In this document: positions 16,532 to 24,904 of the stretch, one piece after another | How positions within the stretch are numbered: position 1 is the stretch's first letter | How the letters are laid out: every line of letters begins with the position of its first letter | DNA from: Candidatus Kuenenia stuttgartensis | GTDB taxonomy: Bacteria > Pseudomonadota > Alphaproteobacteria > SMXS01 | Length of the DNA stretch: 58,665 bases | NCBI GenBank assembly: GCA_943329845.2 | Contig: CALQFM020000019.1 | Span: 1 to 58,665, forward strand | Direction: 5' to 3' | Translations under genes and position numbers: made by a program | Notes under the pieces: model-generated | Seen by the model: the letters and a program-made list of their open reading frames with translations, nothing else | Databases searched by the model: none | Told to the model about the DNA's origin: nothing

Positions 16532-17292
16532 CGGAACATGTCCATTTCTTTCGGCCGGATCAGCACCGTCGCCGGGCGCTCGTTGCGCGGCGTGGTCAGG
16601 CCGCGGACGATGGCGACGGGCGTGGCCTCGGTCGCCTCGCCCATGACCAGGTTGGCGGCGGCGGCGACCTGGTCGGCGATGGACACTTCGGTCACCTCGA
16701 GCACCTTGCCGAACATGTCCACGTCGCCGCGCTGGTCCCACAGCGGCTCGAGCCCGGCGCAGCCGATGGCAAGGGCGGAGGTGCCGATGCGCCAGGCGCG
16801 GCCGACGCTGTCGGCGACCACCACGCCCACATCGGCGCCCGAGCGGGCTTTGATGGTCGTACGCAAGGCGCGGGCGCTGGCGTCCGGGTCGACGGGTAGC
16901 AGCAGCGCCATGTCGTCGGCGCCGCCTTCCACGTTCGACCGGTCGATGCCGGCATTGGCAATCACCAGCCCCAGCTTCTGCTCGACCACCAGCACGTTGG
17001 TCTTGGCGCGCAGCACCGCGTTGGATTCCCGCAGCACCAGTTCGACCACGCGCGGATCCTTGCCGGTGATGCCGGCCAGCTCGTGGGCGCGTTCGGACGG
17101 CGTCACGGTCGACAGCGCGACCAATCTGCCCTCCGTCTTGGAGACGATCTTCTGCGCCACCACGACCACGTCGCCATCGGCCAGCGTCTCGCCCATGGCG
17201 GCGAGGCCGTCGAGGATGAAGCCGGCGATGTCGTCGCCAGGCTTCACCATCGGGATGCCGGGAACCGCGAAGACGCTCAGGCGGACGGACAT
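16528..17292 (-). CDS. cofE: Coenzyme F420-0:L-glutamate ligase CofE (single-domain)
   Basis: A 254-residue CofE-type ligase that adds gamma-linked glutamates to F420-0 using GTP. Recognisable segments are VVVAQKIVSKTEGR, PRVVELVLRESNAVLR and ADSVGRAWRIGTSALAIG. It corresponds to the N-terminal half of mycobacterial FbiB; the C-terminal nitroreductase-like domain of FbiB is absent. It is followed by cofD with a GTGA overlap and preceded by the npdG-like gene on the same strand 40 bases away, so the three probably form one operon. Confidence 0.94.
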   Translation of the reverse strand: MSVRLSVFAVPGIPMVKPGDDIAGFILDGLAAMGETLADGDVVVVAQKIVSKTEGRLVALSTVTPSERAHELAGITGKDPRVVELVLRESNAVLRAKTNVLVVEQKLGLVIANAGIDRSNVEGGADDMALLLPVDPDASARALRTTIKARSGADVGVVVADSVGRAWRIGTSALAIGCAGLEPLWDQRGDVDMFGKVLEVTEVSIADQVAAAANLVMGEATEATPVAIVRGLTTPRNERPATVLIRPKEMDMFR

Positions 17293-17332
17293 GGCCGGAC
17301 CCTTCCGATGATCAGTGCGCCTCGGGGTTCAT

Positions 17333-18004
17333 CTAATGGGCTTCGCCGGGCGTGCCGGTGATCTTGATCCCCGCGCCGTGGATCTTGTAACGGCGGTTGA
17401 TGGTGATCAGCACCGAGGTCAGCGCCTCGGCGGCGGACGAGTTGGCCAGCGGACCGGCGCTCCAGCCCTTCATGCCGGCGTCCTCGACAAGGCCGACCAC
17501 CAGGTCGCGCGCCTCGATGTCGTCGCCCGAGACCAGCACGTCGCACTCGATCTCGTGGTCGCTGTTGAGGTGCTCGGCGCCGATGTTCTGGAACGCGGCG
17601 ACCACCTTCACGCCCTCGCCGACGAAGGCCTGGGCGCGCACGGCGGCGCTGTCCTCCTCGGGAAGCTGCACGCGGCCGACCTTCGGCGGCACCAGCGGCA
17701 CGGTCGCGTCGATCAGGATCTTGCCCTGCACGCCGGCCTTGATCACCTCCAGCATGGGCCGCTGATTGGAGAACGGCACGGTCAGCGCGACGATCTCGGC
17801 CGCTTCCGCCGCGGCACCGTTTTCCATGCCGATGACGTCGCCGCCGACGTCGGCCTTCAGCGCATCCGCCGCTTCCTGGGCCTTGCCCGCTTCGCGCGAA
17901 CCGATGATCACCTTGTGGCCGGCCTTCGCCCAGCGCCGCGCCAGGCCGCCGCCCAGAGCACCGGTCCCGCCGATGACGGCGATCGTCCTCTTGGTGTCCG
18001 CCAT
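17333..18004 (-). CDS. npdG: NADPH-dependent F420 reductase (F420H2:NADP oxidoreductase)
   Basis: A 223-residue Rossmann protein beginning TIAVIGGTGALGGGLARRW, followed by KVIIGSREAGKAQEAA, where Ser-Arg matches the NADP-phosphate contact of this family. VPLVPPKVGRVQLPEEDSAA and VKVVAAFQNIGAEHL are typical of F420-dependent NADP reductases. The enzyme moves hydride between NADPH and F420, supplying F420H2 to users such as the LLM and PPOX proteins nearby. It heads the npdG-cofE-cofD strand run and is divergent from the LLM gene across 146 bases. Confidence 0.93.
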   Translation of the reverse strand: MADTKRTIAVIGGTGALGGGLARRWAKAGHKVIIGSREAGKAQEAADALKADVGGDVIGMENGAAAEAAEIVALTVPFSNQRPMLEVIKAGVQGKILIDATVPLVPPKVGRVQLPEEDSAAVRAQAFVGEGVKVVAAFQNIGAEHLNSDHEIECDVLVSGDDIEARDLVVGLVEDAGMKGWSAGPLANSSAAEALTSVLITINRRYKIHGAGIKITGTPGEAH

Positions 18005-18150
18005 GGAATTCCCCTTTCAGTTCTGCCGGTTTTTCGGTTGTGTAGCACGGTTGCCGAGGCTGGCAGCATCAAAAAAGATGTGCCAAGGTACCGCCAAGCC
18101 ATAAGCCGCCGGTGACCGTCCGGCTGCCAATCCGAACAGGGGAGACACGC

Positions 18151-19131
18151 ATGAAAGTCGGATTCAACATGCCGCAGCTGACGCAGTTCGCCAGCCAGAA
18201 AGCGGTGCACGAGTTCGCCGTCATCGCCGACAAGATGGGATACGACTCGCTGTGGGTGCAGGATCACTTCCTGTATCCGGATAATCCGGTCCAGAGCCAC
18301 CCGGTTCACCAGCACAAGCTGGGCAAGGACAAGATCGTCCAGTGGCCCGACGCCTATGCCAGCATGCTGGCGCCGCTGGAGGCGCTGGCCTATGTGGCGG
18401 GCATCACCAAGAACATCCGTCTCGGCACCTCGATCCTGGTGTTCGGCTATCACCGTCCGGTGACCCTGGCCAAGCAGGTCGCCACCATCGACGTGCTGTC
18501 GGGCGGCCGCTTCGACCTGGGCCTGGGCCTGGGCTGGGCGACCGAGGAATTCGCCCACATGGATACGCCGTTCGGCAAGCGCGGCGAGCGTTGCTCGGAT
18601 TTCATCCGGGCGCTGCGCGCGGCCTGGGCCGACAATCCCACCGAATACAACGGCCCGTACTACAACTTCCCCAAGGGCCAGACCACGCCCAAGCCGGTGC
18701 AGAAGGACTGGAACGGCAATCCTGGCGTGCCGATCCTGGGCGCGTTCCTCAACGACCGGGGCTTCGACCGGGTCGCCGAGCTGTGCGACAAGTGGCACCC
18801 GGCCGGTCATCCGCCCGAACTGGCGGCCATGCGGCTTGCCCAGATCAACAAGATCGCCAAGGAAAAATACGGCCGCGAGCCGATGAAGTGCGTCATGCGC
18901 GTCTTCGCCGCGCCCAAGCTCCCCGGCATCAAGGAGATTGGCGAGCAGCTGATGGCGCCGAACTGGATCGGCACCGTGGACGACATGATGCCGCACCTGA
19001 AGGCCGCCAAGGCCGCCGGCATGGACGAGATCGTCATCGACTGCAGCTTCTTCCACGAGATGAAGAGCGACGAGGACTGGATCTCCCAGCCCGAGTTCTT
19101 CCGCCCGCTGCTGGAAGAAGCCAAGAGCTGA
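18151..19131 (+). CDS. LLM-class (luciferase-like) flavin/F420-dependent oxidoreductase
   Basis: A 326-residue TIM-barrel protein of the luciferase-like monooxygenase superfamily. The N-terminal VGFNMPQLTQFAS, the DHFLYP strand, IRLGTSILVFGYHRPVTLAKQVATIDVLSGGRF and GLGLGWATEEF segments are typical of the F420-using branch found in actinobacteria. The ATG at 18151 has AGGGGAG upstream. Location between an F420 reductase and cofC argues for F420H2 as cofactor; the alternative is FMNH2. It could reduce or oxidise a catabolic intermediate such as a ketone or alcohol. Substrate unknown. Confidence 0.9.
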   Translation: MKVGFNMPQLTQFASQKAVHEFAVIADKMGYDSLWVQDHFLYPDNPVQSHPVHQHKLGKDKIVQWPDAYASMLAPLEALAYVAGITKNIRLGTSILVFGYHRPVTLAKQVATIDVLSGGRFDLGLGLGWATEEFAHMDTPFGKRGERCSDFIRALRAAWADNPTEYNGPYYNFPKGQTTPKPVQKDWNGNPGVPILGAFLNDRGFDRVAELCDKWHPAGHPPELAAMRLAQINKIAKEKYGREPMKCVMRVFAAPKLPGIKEIGEQLMAPNWIGTVDDMMPHLKAAKAAGMDEIVIDCSFFHEMKSDEDWISQPEFFRPLLEEAKS

Positions 19132-19144
19132 CACAATAATTGTG

Positions 19145-19170
19145 ACGGAAGCGGGCATTCCCGCTTCCGT
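19145..19170 (+). promoter_or_regulatory. Hairpin in the cofC leader
   Basis: An 11-bp perfect stem (ACGGAAGCGGG with CCCGCTTCCGT, loop CATT) 13 bases after the LLM stop and just before the cofC ribosome-site-like GGCGGAG. There is no T-run, so it is either a weak terminator or a stability or processing element between the LLM gene and cofC-fbiC. A second small palindrome, CACAATAATTGTG, lies at 19132-19144. Confidence 0.6.
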
Positions 19171-19217
19171 CTCGCCAGGCGGAGACCATCATCCGCGAGA
19201 CGTCCGACATCTGGGCG

Positions 19218-19883
19218 TTGCTGCCGGTCAAGCGCCTGACGGGCGCGAAGCAGCGGCTGTCGCCCGTGCTGAGCGAAGGCGAGCGCACCGAGCTGGCGCG
19301 TGCCATGCTGCTCGACGTGCTGCTGGCGCTGCGTCACGCCTGGGGCCTGGCGGGCGTCGCCGTCGTGACCGAGGACAAGGAAGCCAGGGTGCTGGCCAGG
19401 GAACACGGCGCGGCGCTGATCCGCGAAGCCGAGGGCGGCCTGAACGCGGCGCTGACCGCCGGCCTGTCGACACTCGGCACCTATGGCGCAAGCGGCGCGC
19501 TGATCATCCACGGCGACCTGCCGCTGGCGGCAGCGGGCGAGATCACCGCGCTGATCGCCGCCCATCCCGGTGGCAAGGCGGCGACCTTCGTGCCTGCCCG
19601 CGACGGCGGCACCAATGCCATGCTGCTGAGCCCGATCGACGCCATGCCGCTGTCCTATGGCGAGGGCAGTTTCGAGAAGCACAGGAGCGCGGCGTTGGAG
19701 CGGGACATGGCCGTTACCCTGCTTGCCTTGCCCGGGCTGGAGCTGGACATAGATACGCCTGACGATCTGCGACGCCTGTTGGCGCGAGGCGCGTGCGGGC
19801 ATACCATGGATTATTTGCTGGCGACCGATGTTGCCACCCGGTTACAACAGTCCCCAGCCACGTCATTGGGAACCGAACAGTGA
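19218..19883 (+). CDS. cofC: 2-phospho-L-lactate (or PEP/3PG) guanylyltransferase CofC/FbiD
   Basis: A nucleotidyltransferase of the MobA-like fold that makes the GDP-activated three-carbon acid for CofD. Conserved pieces are LLPVKRLTGAKQRLSPVLS, AVVTEDKEAR, ALIIHGDLPLAA and ARDGGTNAMLL. The only conventional start is TTG at 19218, but codons just before it read IRETSDIWA, and IWALLPVK matches the normal first strand of the family. A ribosome-site-like GGCGGAG at 19178-19184 is followed by ATC ATC at 19188-19193, where an ATG would be expected. The stop overlaps the fbiC start (GTGA). Whether it uses 2-phospholactate, phosphoenolpyruvate or 3-phosphoglycerate cannot be read by eye. Confidence 0.88.
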   Translation: MLPVKRLTGAKQRLSPVLSEGERTELARAMLLDVLLALRHAWGLAGVAVVTEDKEARVLAREHGAALIREAEGGLNAALTAGLSTLGTYGASGALIIHGDLPLAAAGEITALIAAHPGGKAATFVPARDGGTNAMLLSPIDAMPLSYGEGSFEKHRSAALERDMAVTLLALPGLELDIDTPDDLRRLLARGACGHTMDYLLATDVATRLQQSPATSLGTEQ

Positions 19884-22306
19884 ACCGTGAAGTCGTGTCC
19901 TACCTGGAGAAGGTCGAAGCGGGCCACCGGCCGACGCGCGACGAATCCCTGCGGCTCGCCGTCGAGACCGACATTCCCCGGCTGATGGCCACCGCCTCGT
20001 TCCTTCGCGACCAGGGACACCGCAACATCATCACCTTCTCGAAGAAGGTGTTCATCCCGCTCACCCATCTGTGCCGCGACGTCTGCCACTACTGCACCTT
20101 CGCGCAGCCGCCGAAGAAGGGCGAGCAGGTGTTCATGACGCCCGAGCAGGTGCTGGACATCGCCCGGCAGGGCGCGGCCATGGGCTGCAAGGAGGCCCTG
20201 TTCACCCTGGGCGACAAGCCCGAGCTGCGCTACAAGGCCGCCCGCGAGGCGCTGGCCGCGCTGGGGCACGAGACGACGCTGTCCTACCTGGCCGCCATGG
20301 CGAAGCTGGTGCACGAGGAGACGGGCCTGTTCCCGCACCTCAATCCCGGCCTGATGACCGACGAGGACCTGGCCATGCTGCGGCCCCTGGCGCCGTCCAT
20401 GGGCATCATGCTCGAGAGCACGGCGGCGAGCCTGCTGGAGAAGGGCAAGCCGCATCACGGCAGCCCGGACAAGGAACCGCAAGTGCGCCTCGAAGGCCTG
20501 CGCCGCGCCGGCCGCGCGCAGGTGCCGTTCACATCGGGCATCCTGATCGGCATCGGCGAGACCCGCGCCGAGCGGATCGAGAGCCTGCTGGCGCTGCGCG
20601 ACATCCATGACGAGTTCGGCAACCTGCAGGAAGTGATCATCCAGAACTTCCGCGCCAAGCCGGGCACGCGCATGTCCGACGCGCCGGAGCCGGACCTGGA
20701 CGAGTTGCTGTGGACGCTGGCGATCACCCGCATCGTCTTCGGCCCGGCCATGAACATCCAGGTGCCGCCGAACCTCAGCCCGGGCCAGCTGCAGCCGCTG
20801 GTCGCCGCCGGCATCAATGACTGGGGCGGCGTGTCGCCGCTCACGCCCGACTTCGTCAACCCGGAAGCGCCGTGGCCGCATCTCGACAAGCTGGCCGCCG
20901 AGACCGCCGCCACCGGCAAGCTGCTGGTCGAACGGCTGACTATCTATCCGGAATACGCGCTGCGGCCCGAGCGGTGGCTCGATCCCGCCATGCGCACGCC
21001 GGTCATCCAGGCCATCGACAGCGAGGGCTATCCGCGTACCGAGGAGTGGTCGCCCGGCGAGGACACGCCGCCGCCCGACGCCGACCTGAAGCTGCTGGCC
21101 GCGCCCATGCCCACGCGCATCGATCCATGGCTGAAATCGATCCTCGACCGGGCGGTAAAGGGAGAACGGCTCAATGAAACCGAGGTCTCGCGCCTGTTCC
21201 TCGCCCGCGGCGACGAGTTCACTGCGGTGTGCCGCACCGCCGACGACCTGCGCCGCAAGGTGAAGGGCGACACGGTGACCTATGTGGTCAACCGCAACAT
21301 CAACTACACCAATGTCTGCTACTTCAAGTGCCAGTTCTGCGCCTTCTCCAAGGGCAAGCTGACCGAGAATTTGCGCGGCAAGCCCTATGTGCTGGGCATG
21401 GACGAGATCCAGCGCCGCACCAGGGAAGCCTGGTCGCGCGGCGCCACCGAGGTCTGCATGCAGGGCGGCATCCATCCTTCCTACACCGGCCAGACCTATA
21501 TCGAGATCACCGAGGCGGTGAAGGAAGCCGTGCCCGGCATGCACGTGCATGCGTTCTCGCCGCTGGAAGTGTGGCAGGGCGCCGAGACGCTGGGCATCTC
21601 GCTGAAGGAATTCCTCACCCGGCTGAAGGCGGCCGGCCTGGGCACGCTTCCCGGCACCGCCGGCGAGGTGCTGGACGATGAGGTCCGGCGCATCCTCTGC
21701 CCCGACAAGATCAACACCGCCCAGTGGTTCGAAGTGATGGAGACGGCCCATTCGCTGGGCATCCGCACCACCTCGACGATCATGTACGGCCATGTCGACG
21801 GCCCGGTCAACTGGGCGCGCCACCTGCTCGGCCTGCGCGACCTGCAGGCGAAAACCGGCGGCTTCACCGAATTCGTGCCGCTGCCCTTCGTGCACATGGA
21901 AGCGCCGATCTACCTGAAGGGCCGCGCACGCAAGGGCCCGACCTTCCGCGAGGCGGTGCTGATGCACGCCGTGGCACGCCTGACCCTCAACGGGCTGATC
22001 GACAACATCCAGACCAGCTGGGTGAAGATGGGACCGGAAGGCGTGAAGGCGTGCCTCAACGCCGGCGTCAACGACATGGGCGGCACCCTGATGAACGAGA
22101 CCATCACCCGTGCCGCCGGCGCCAGCCACGGCCAGGAGATGGAGCCGTACCGGATGGAAGAGATCATCCGGGGCAATGGCCGAATTCCGGACCAGCGGTC
22201 CACAGCCTATGGCGATGTGGCCGACGAGCGCGTGCGCGTGTCGTTCCAGGCCGCGCCGCTGGAGGATTTGCGGTTCACCGCGGCCAAGGAATACGAGCGG
22301 AGCTAG
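19880..22306 (+). CDS. fbiC: Bifunctional Fo synthase FbiC (CofG-CofH fusion)
   Basis: An 808-residue fusion of two radical-SAM enzymes that build the deazaflavin Fo from tyrosine and a flavin-pathway pyrimidine. The CofG half carries CRDVCHYC at residues 65-72, and the CofH half starts near residue 430 with CYFKCQFC at about 480-487. Both CxxxCxxC clusters are complete, as are MGCKEALFTLGDKPE (CofG) and VCMQGGIHPSYTGQTYIEI (CofH). The start is GTG at 19880, overlapping the cofC stop; in-frame sequence before it to 19793 lies inside cofC. The fused form is typical of actinobacteria, while archaea keep the halves separate. This supports acquisition from an actinobacterial-type source. Confidence 0.96.
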   Translation: MNREVVSYLEKVEAGHRPTRDESLRLAVETDIPRLMATASFLRDQGHRNIITFSKKVFIPLTHLCRDVCHYCTFAQPPKKGEQVFMTPEQVLDIARQGAAMGCKEALFTLGDKPELRYKAAREALAALGHETTLSYLAAMAKLVHEETGLFPHLNPGLMTDEDLAMLRPLAPSMGIMLESTAASLLEKGKPHHGSPDKEPQVRLEGLRRAGRAQVPFTSGILIGIGETRAERIESLLALRDIHDEFGNLQEVIIQNFRAKPGTRMSDAPEPDLDELLWTLAITRIVFGPAMNIQVPPNLSPGQLQPLVAAGINDWGGVSPLTPDFVNPEAPWPHLDKLAAETAATGKLLVERLTIYPEYALRPERWLDPAMRTPVIQAIDSEGYPRTEEWSPGEDTPPPDADLKLLAAPMPTRIDPWLKSILDRAVKGERLNETEVSRLFLARGDEFTAVCRTADDLRRKVKGDTVTYVVNRNINYTNVCYFKCQFCAFSKGKLTENLRGKPYVLGMDEIQRRTREAWSRGATEVCMQGGIHPSYTGQTYIEITEAVKEAVPGMHVHAFSPLEVWQGAETLGISLKEFLTRLKAAGLGTLPGTAGEVLDDEVRRILCPDKINTAQWFEVMETAHSLGIRTTSTIMYGHVDGPVNWARHLLGLRDLQAKTGGFTEFVPLPFVHMEAPIYLKGRARKGPTFREAVLMHAVARLTLNGLIDNIQTSWVKMGPEGVKACLNAGVNDMGGTLMNETITRAAGASHGQEMEPYRMEEIIRGNGRIPDQRSTAYGDVADERVRVSFQAAPLEDLRFTAAKEYERS

Positions 22307-22309
22307 GCT

Positions 22310-22888
22310 CTAACGCTTGATCGTCGCGATCTCGTCGGCGAGCACGGCGCGCTGGCGTTCCGGTGGCCATTGCTGGGGATCGAATACGGTCTCCGTCGCC
22401 AGGCCGGTGATCATCGTCAGCAGGCGGCGAGCCCGTAGTTCCATGGTCTGCTCGGACACGTCGAGCCCCTCGTATTCCCGCGCCAGCACCCGCTTGATCA
22501 GATCGAGCGCCTCGCGGGCACGGCGCTGTTGTTCGGCCATCATCTCGGGATCGTTGGCGACGTGGCCCCAGAAGGCGATCCAGATCTGCCAGTCGCGGGT
22601 CCGCTCCTCGTCGAGCGGCAGCAGCCACTCGACGCATACCTGCATCGGCTTTCCGGCGGCCAGCTCCTCGTCGACCTTCGCCACAGCGCCGACGGCGGCC
22701 GAGCGGAAGATGTAGGTCATCAGCTCGCGCTTGTTGCGGAAGTAGTGCGAGACGATGGCGGTGCTGTAGCCCGCGGCCTTGGCGATGTCGCGGAAGGTGA
22801 CGCCTTCGAGGCCGGACTTGGCCAGCAGCCTCGCCGCAATGGCGGCGACCTGCTTGCGGCGAGCTTCATGATCGACGGGAGGTGGCAT
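22310..22888 (-). CDS. TetR-family transcriptional regulator 1
   Basis: A 192-residue TetR regulator. The N-terminal HTH reads LLAKSGLEGVTFRDIAKAAGYSTAIVSHYFRNKREL, with the recognition helix STAIVSHYF near residue 45. The C-terminal ligand domain has tryptophans (WQIWIAFWGHV) consistent with a hydrophobic effector pocket. It is convergent with fbiC (three bases between stops) and downstream of the PQQ dehydrogenase gene on the same strand. It may control that gene or the neighbouring oxygenase genes. Confidence 0.9.
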   Translation of the reverse strand: MPPPVDHEARRKQVAAIAARLLAKSGLEGVTFRDIAKAAGYSTAIVSHYFRNKRELMTYIFRSAAVGAVAKVDEELAAGKPMQVCVEWLLPLDEERTRDWQIWIAFWGHVANDPEMMAEQQRRAREALDLIKRVLAREYEGLDVSEQTMELRARRLLTMITGLATETVFDPQQWPPERQRAVLADEIATIKR

Positions 22889-22978
22889 GGAGGATGCGTT
22901 GGCGGTGCGTTGTTCGGTTGTGAATCGTTATCTATCAAACCCCTAGGGTCGAGTCACGGCCCATGGGCGCAGCCCGGG

Positions 22979-24865
22979 TCAGCGTCCCGGCGCCTCGTAG
23001 ACCAGCAGCACGTTGCCCGGCATGTGGCCGGCGAAATTGTATCCCGAACTGATGAACAGCAGGCCCCGGTCGGGAACCGCCGCCGCCGCGCCGTCCATGG
23101 ACCCGCCACGCGCCATCACGCCGGACACGGTCTTGACCGGCTGGGTGGTGTCCAGCTTCCACAGGATCTTGCCGGTGGCCGCGTCATGCACGCGGAAATA
23201 GCCGTCGAGCCCACCGGCGAACACCAGCTCGGGCGTGGCGGTGATCGCCGCGGCGTTGCCCACGGCGCAGAATTCGCGACCGTTGCACTCGTCCTCCAGC
23301 TTCATCTGCCAGACATTGGCGCCGGTCTTCAGGTCGAGCGCGAACAAGCCCGGATTGGGCTTGTCCTGGTAGCTGACCGTATCGGGCGCGTCGGAGATCG
23401 GCACGAACACGCGGGCGTTGTCGACCGCGATGCCGAAATGCACGCCACCGTGCAGGCCGCCGCGGCCGAGCCTGGTCTTCCAGATCAGCTTGCCGGTGTC
23501 GGGATCGACCGCATGCACCACGCCCGATTTCTGCGGCCCCAGCACGAGTTCGGTGCCGTCATCGGCGCGCGCCAGGACCATGGCGGCCCCGAAATCGAAA
23601 TCGGGACCGTTCTCCTCCGGGCAGTTGTGCTTGGGCTCGGCCACGCAGGCGGAGTTCCACGCGTCGCCCGACGTGGCCTGGTAGACCCACTTCTTCTTGC
23701 CGGTCTTCAGGTCCATGGCGAACATCGAATCGCTGGTGGCTGTGGCGGGCGACGAATAGTTCTCGCCACTGCCCACATAGAGCTGGCCGCGCTTCTCGTC
23801 GATGGCCGGGCTGTTCCAGATCGGCGCGCCCGACGGGCCGATACGATCGGTGCCGACATCGTTCTTGCCGCGAACCGCCGGCGTCTCGTCGACTGTGTGG
23901 GTCTGCCAGACCGGCTTGCCCGTTGCCGCGTCGAGTGCCGTCACCGAGCCGCGGAAGGTGCAGCAGGCGTATGCCGGATCGGTGGCCGGCACAACCTCGA
24001 GCGACGACACCGGCACGTAGAGCCGGTCGCCATAAAGGGTCGGCGTGCCGGTGATGGTGGCGCTGGGGTGCTCGTCGGGATGGGCGCGCCAGACCTGCTC
24101 GCCGGTCACGGCGTCGATCGCGTAGACATTGCCGATCAGGTCGCCGAAATAGAGCCGGGGCTTCGCGGCCGCATCGCCCGCCTTCCACAGGCTGACGACG
24201 ATGCCGGTGCGCACTTCGGCCGACGCATGATACATCCAGCGCACGCAACCGGTATTCCGGTCCAGCGAGAACACCGTGCCGTTCTGGCTGCCGACGAACA
24301 CGGCACCGCCGGCCAGGCCAGGCTGCGACCGCGCGCGCAAGGCATCGGGGAAGGCGAACGCCCATTTCAGCTTCAGCGACGCCACGTTGGCGCGGCCGAT
24401 ACCGGCGCGCTCGCTGGGTACAAGCCGGTCGTTGCCATAGCCCAGGCCCCAGCTCGGCACCGATGGCGGCTGCCCGTAGTCGAACCGCGCGGCCTCGCCG
24501 GTGCATTGCGGCGCTGCCGACTCGCTGACCTTGGCGCCCAGCTGCCGGTTGGTGAGATATTCTGCGACCTGCTTCTTCTCCAGATCGGAGAGGCGCGCCG
24601 CCTGCGGCTTCATCACGCCCTCTGTCAGCGCCCGGTAGATGGATTCGGGCGCCATGAACTGCAGCATCTTGGGATGCGGCGCGCGCGCGACGCCGGTCTC
24701 ATGGCAGCCGGCGCAGTTGGCCGCGTAGACCTTCCCGCCAGGCGAGTCTTTCTTCTGCTCGGTAAGACCGAGGGATGAATGCTCCCCGGCGCCGGCGGCC
24801 TGCGCTGCGTGAGCGATGAATGCGGCGGCCAGCGCGGCCGTCAGCAAACCCAGTGACCTGCGCAT
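22979..24865 (-). CDS. PQQ-dependent quinohemoprotein dehydrogenase with N-terminal cytochrome c (PVA-dehydrogenase-like)
   Basis: A 628-residue periplasmic protein: signal peptide (MRRSLGLLTAALAAAFIAHA), a cytochrome c domain with CAGCH at residues 51-55 and the distal Met probably in KMLQFMAP, then an eight-bladed PQQ propeller with repeated GK.VW or GKLIWK blade ends. The vicinal cysteine pair of PQQ enzymes is in ACCTFRGS. In type II alcohol dehydrogenases the heme domain is C-terminal. An N-terminal heme domain is the arrangement of polyvinyl-alcohol dehydrogenases of sphingomonads and pseudomonads. It should oxidise a secondary alcohol and pass electrons to the respiratory chain. Substrate is inference; the gene sits beside Rieske oxygenases. 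Confidence 0.9.
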   Translation of the reverse strand: MRRSLGLLTAALAAAFIAHAAQAAGAGEHSSLGLTEQKKDSPGGKVYAANCAGCHETGVARAPHPKMLQFMAPESIYRALTEGVMKPQAARLSDLEKKQVAEYLTNRQLGAKVSESAAPQCTGEAARFDYGQPPSVPSWGLGYGNDRLVPSERAGIGRANVASLKLKWAFAFPDALRARSQPGLAGGAVFVGSQNGTVFSLDRNTGCVRWMYHASAEVRTGIVVSLWKAGDAAAKPRLYFGDLIGNVYAIDAVTGEQVWRAHPDEHPSATITGTPTLYGDRLYVPVSSLEVVPATDPAYACCTFRGSVTALDAATGKPVWQTHTVDETPAVRGKNDVGTDRIGPSGAPIWNSPAIDEKRGQLYVGSGENYSSPATATSDSMFAMDLKTGKKKWVYQATSGDAWNSACVAEPKHNCPEENGPDFDFGAAMVLARADDGTELVLGPQKSGVVHAVDPDTGKLIWKTRLGRGGLHGGVHFGIAVDNARVFVPISDAPDTVSYQDKPNPGLFALDLKTGANVWQMKLEDECNGREFCAVGNAAAITATPELVFAGGLDGYFRVHDAATGKILWKLDTTQPVKTVSGVMARGGSMDGAAAAVPDRGLLFISSGYNFAGHMPGNVLLVYEAPGR

Positions 24866-24904
24866 GAACTTCCTCCCCGAATCGGTCTCGCCGGTTTTCC
24901 CGGT

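Noticed and set aside
15581-16741. N-terminal extension of cofD to 16741
   Set aside because: The extra 70 residues are an off-frame reading of cofE; the GTGA overlap start at 16531 matches the family.
19132-19144. CACAATAATTGTG palindrome as an F420-pathway operator
   Set aside because: Only one copy, within 13 bases of a stop codon and abutting a hairpin; nothing else supports a regulator site.
19811-22129. 772-codon minus-strand reading opposite fbiC
   Set aside because: Shadow of fbiC; both radical-SAM clusters lie on the plus strand.
22529-24778. 749-codon plus-strand reading opposite the PQQ dehydrogenase
   Set aside because: Antisense artefact without family-like segments.
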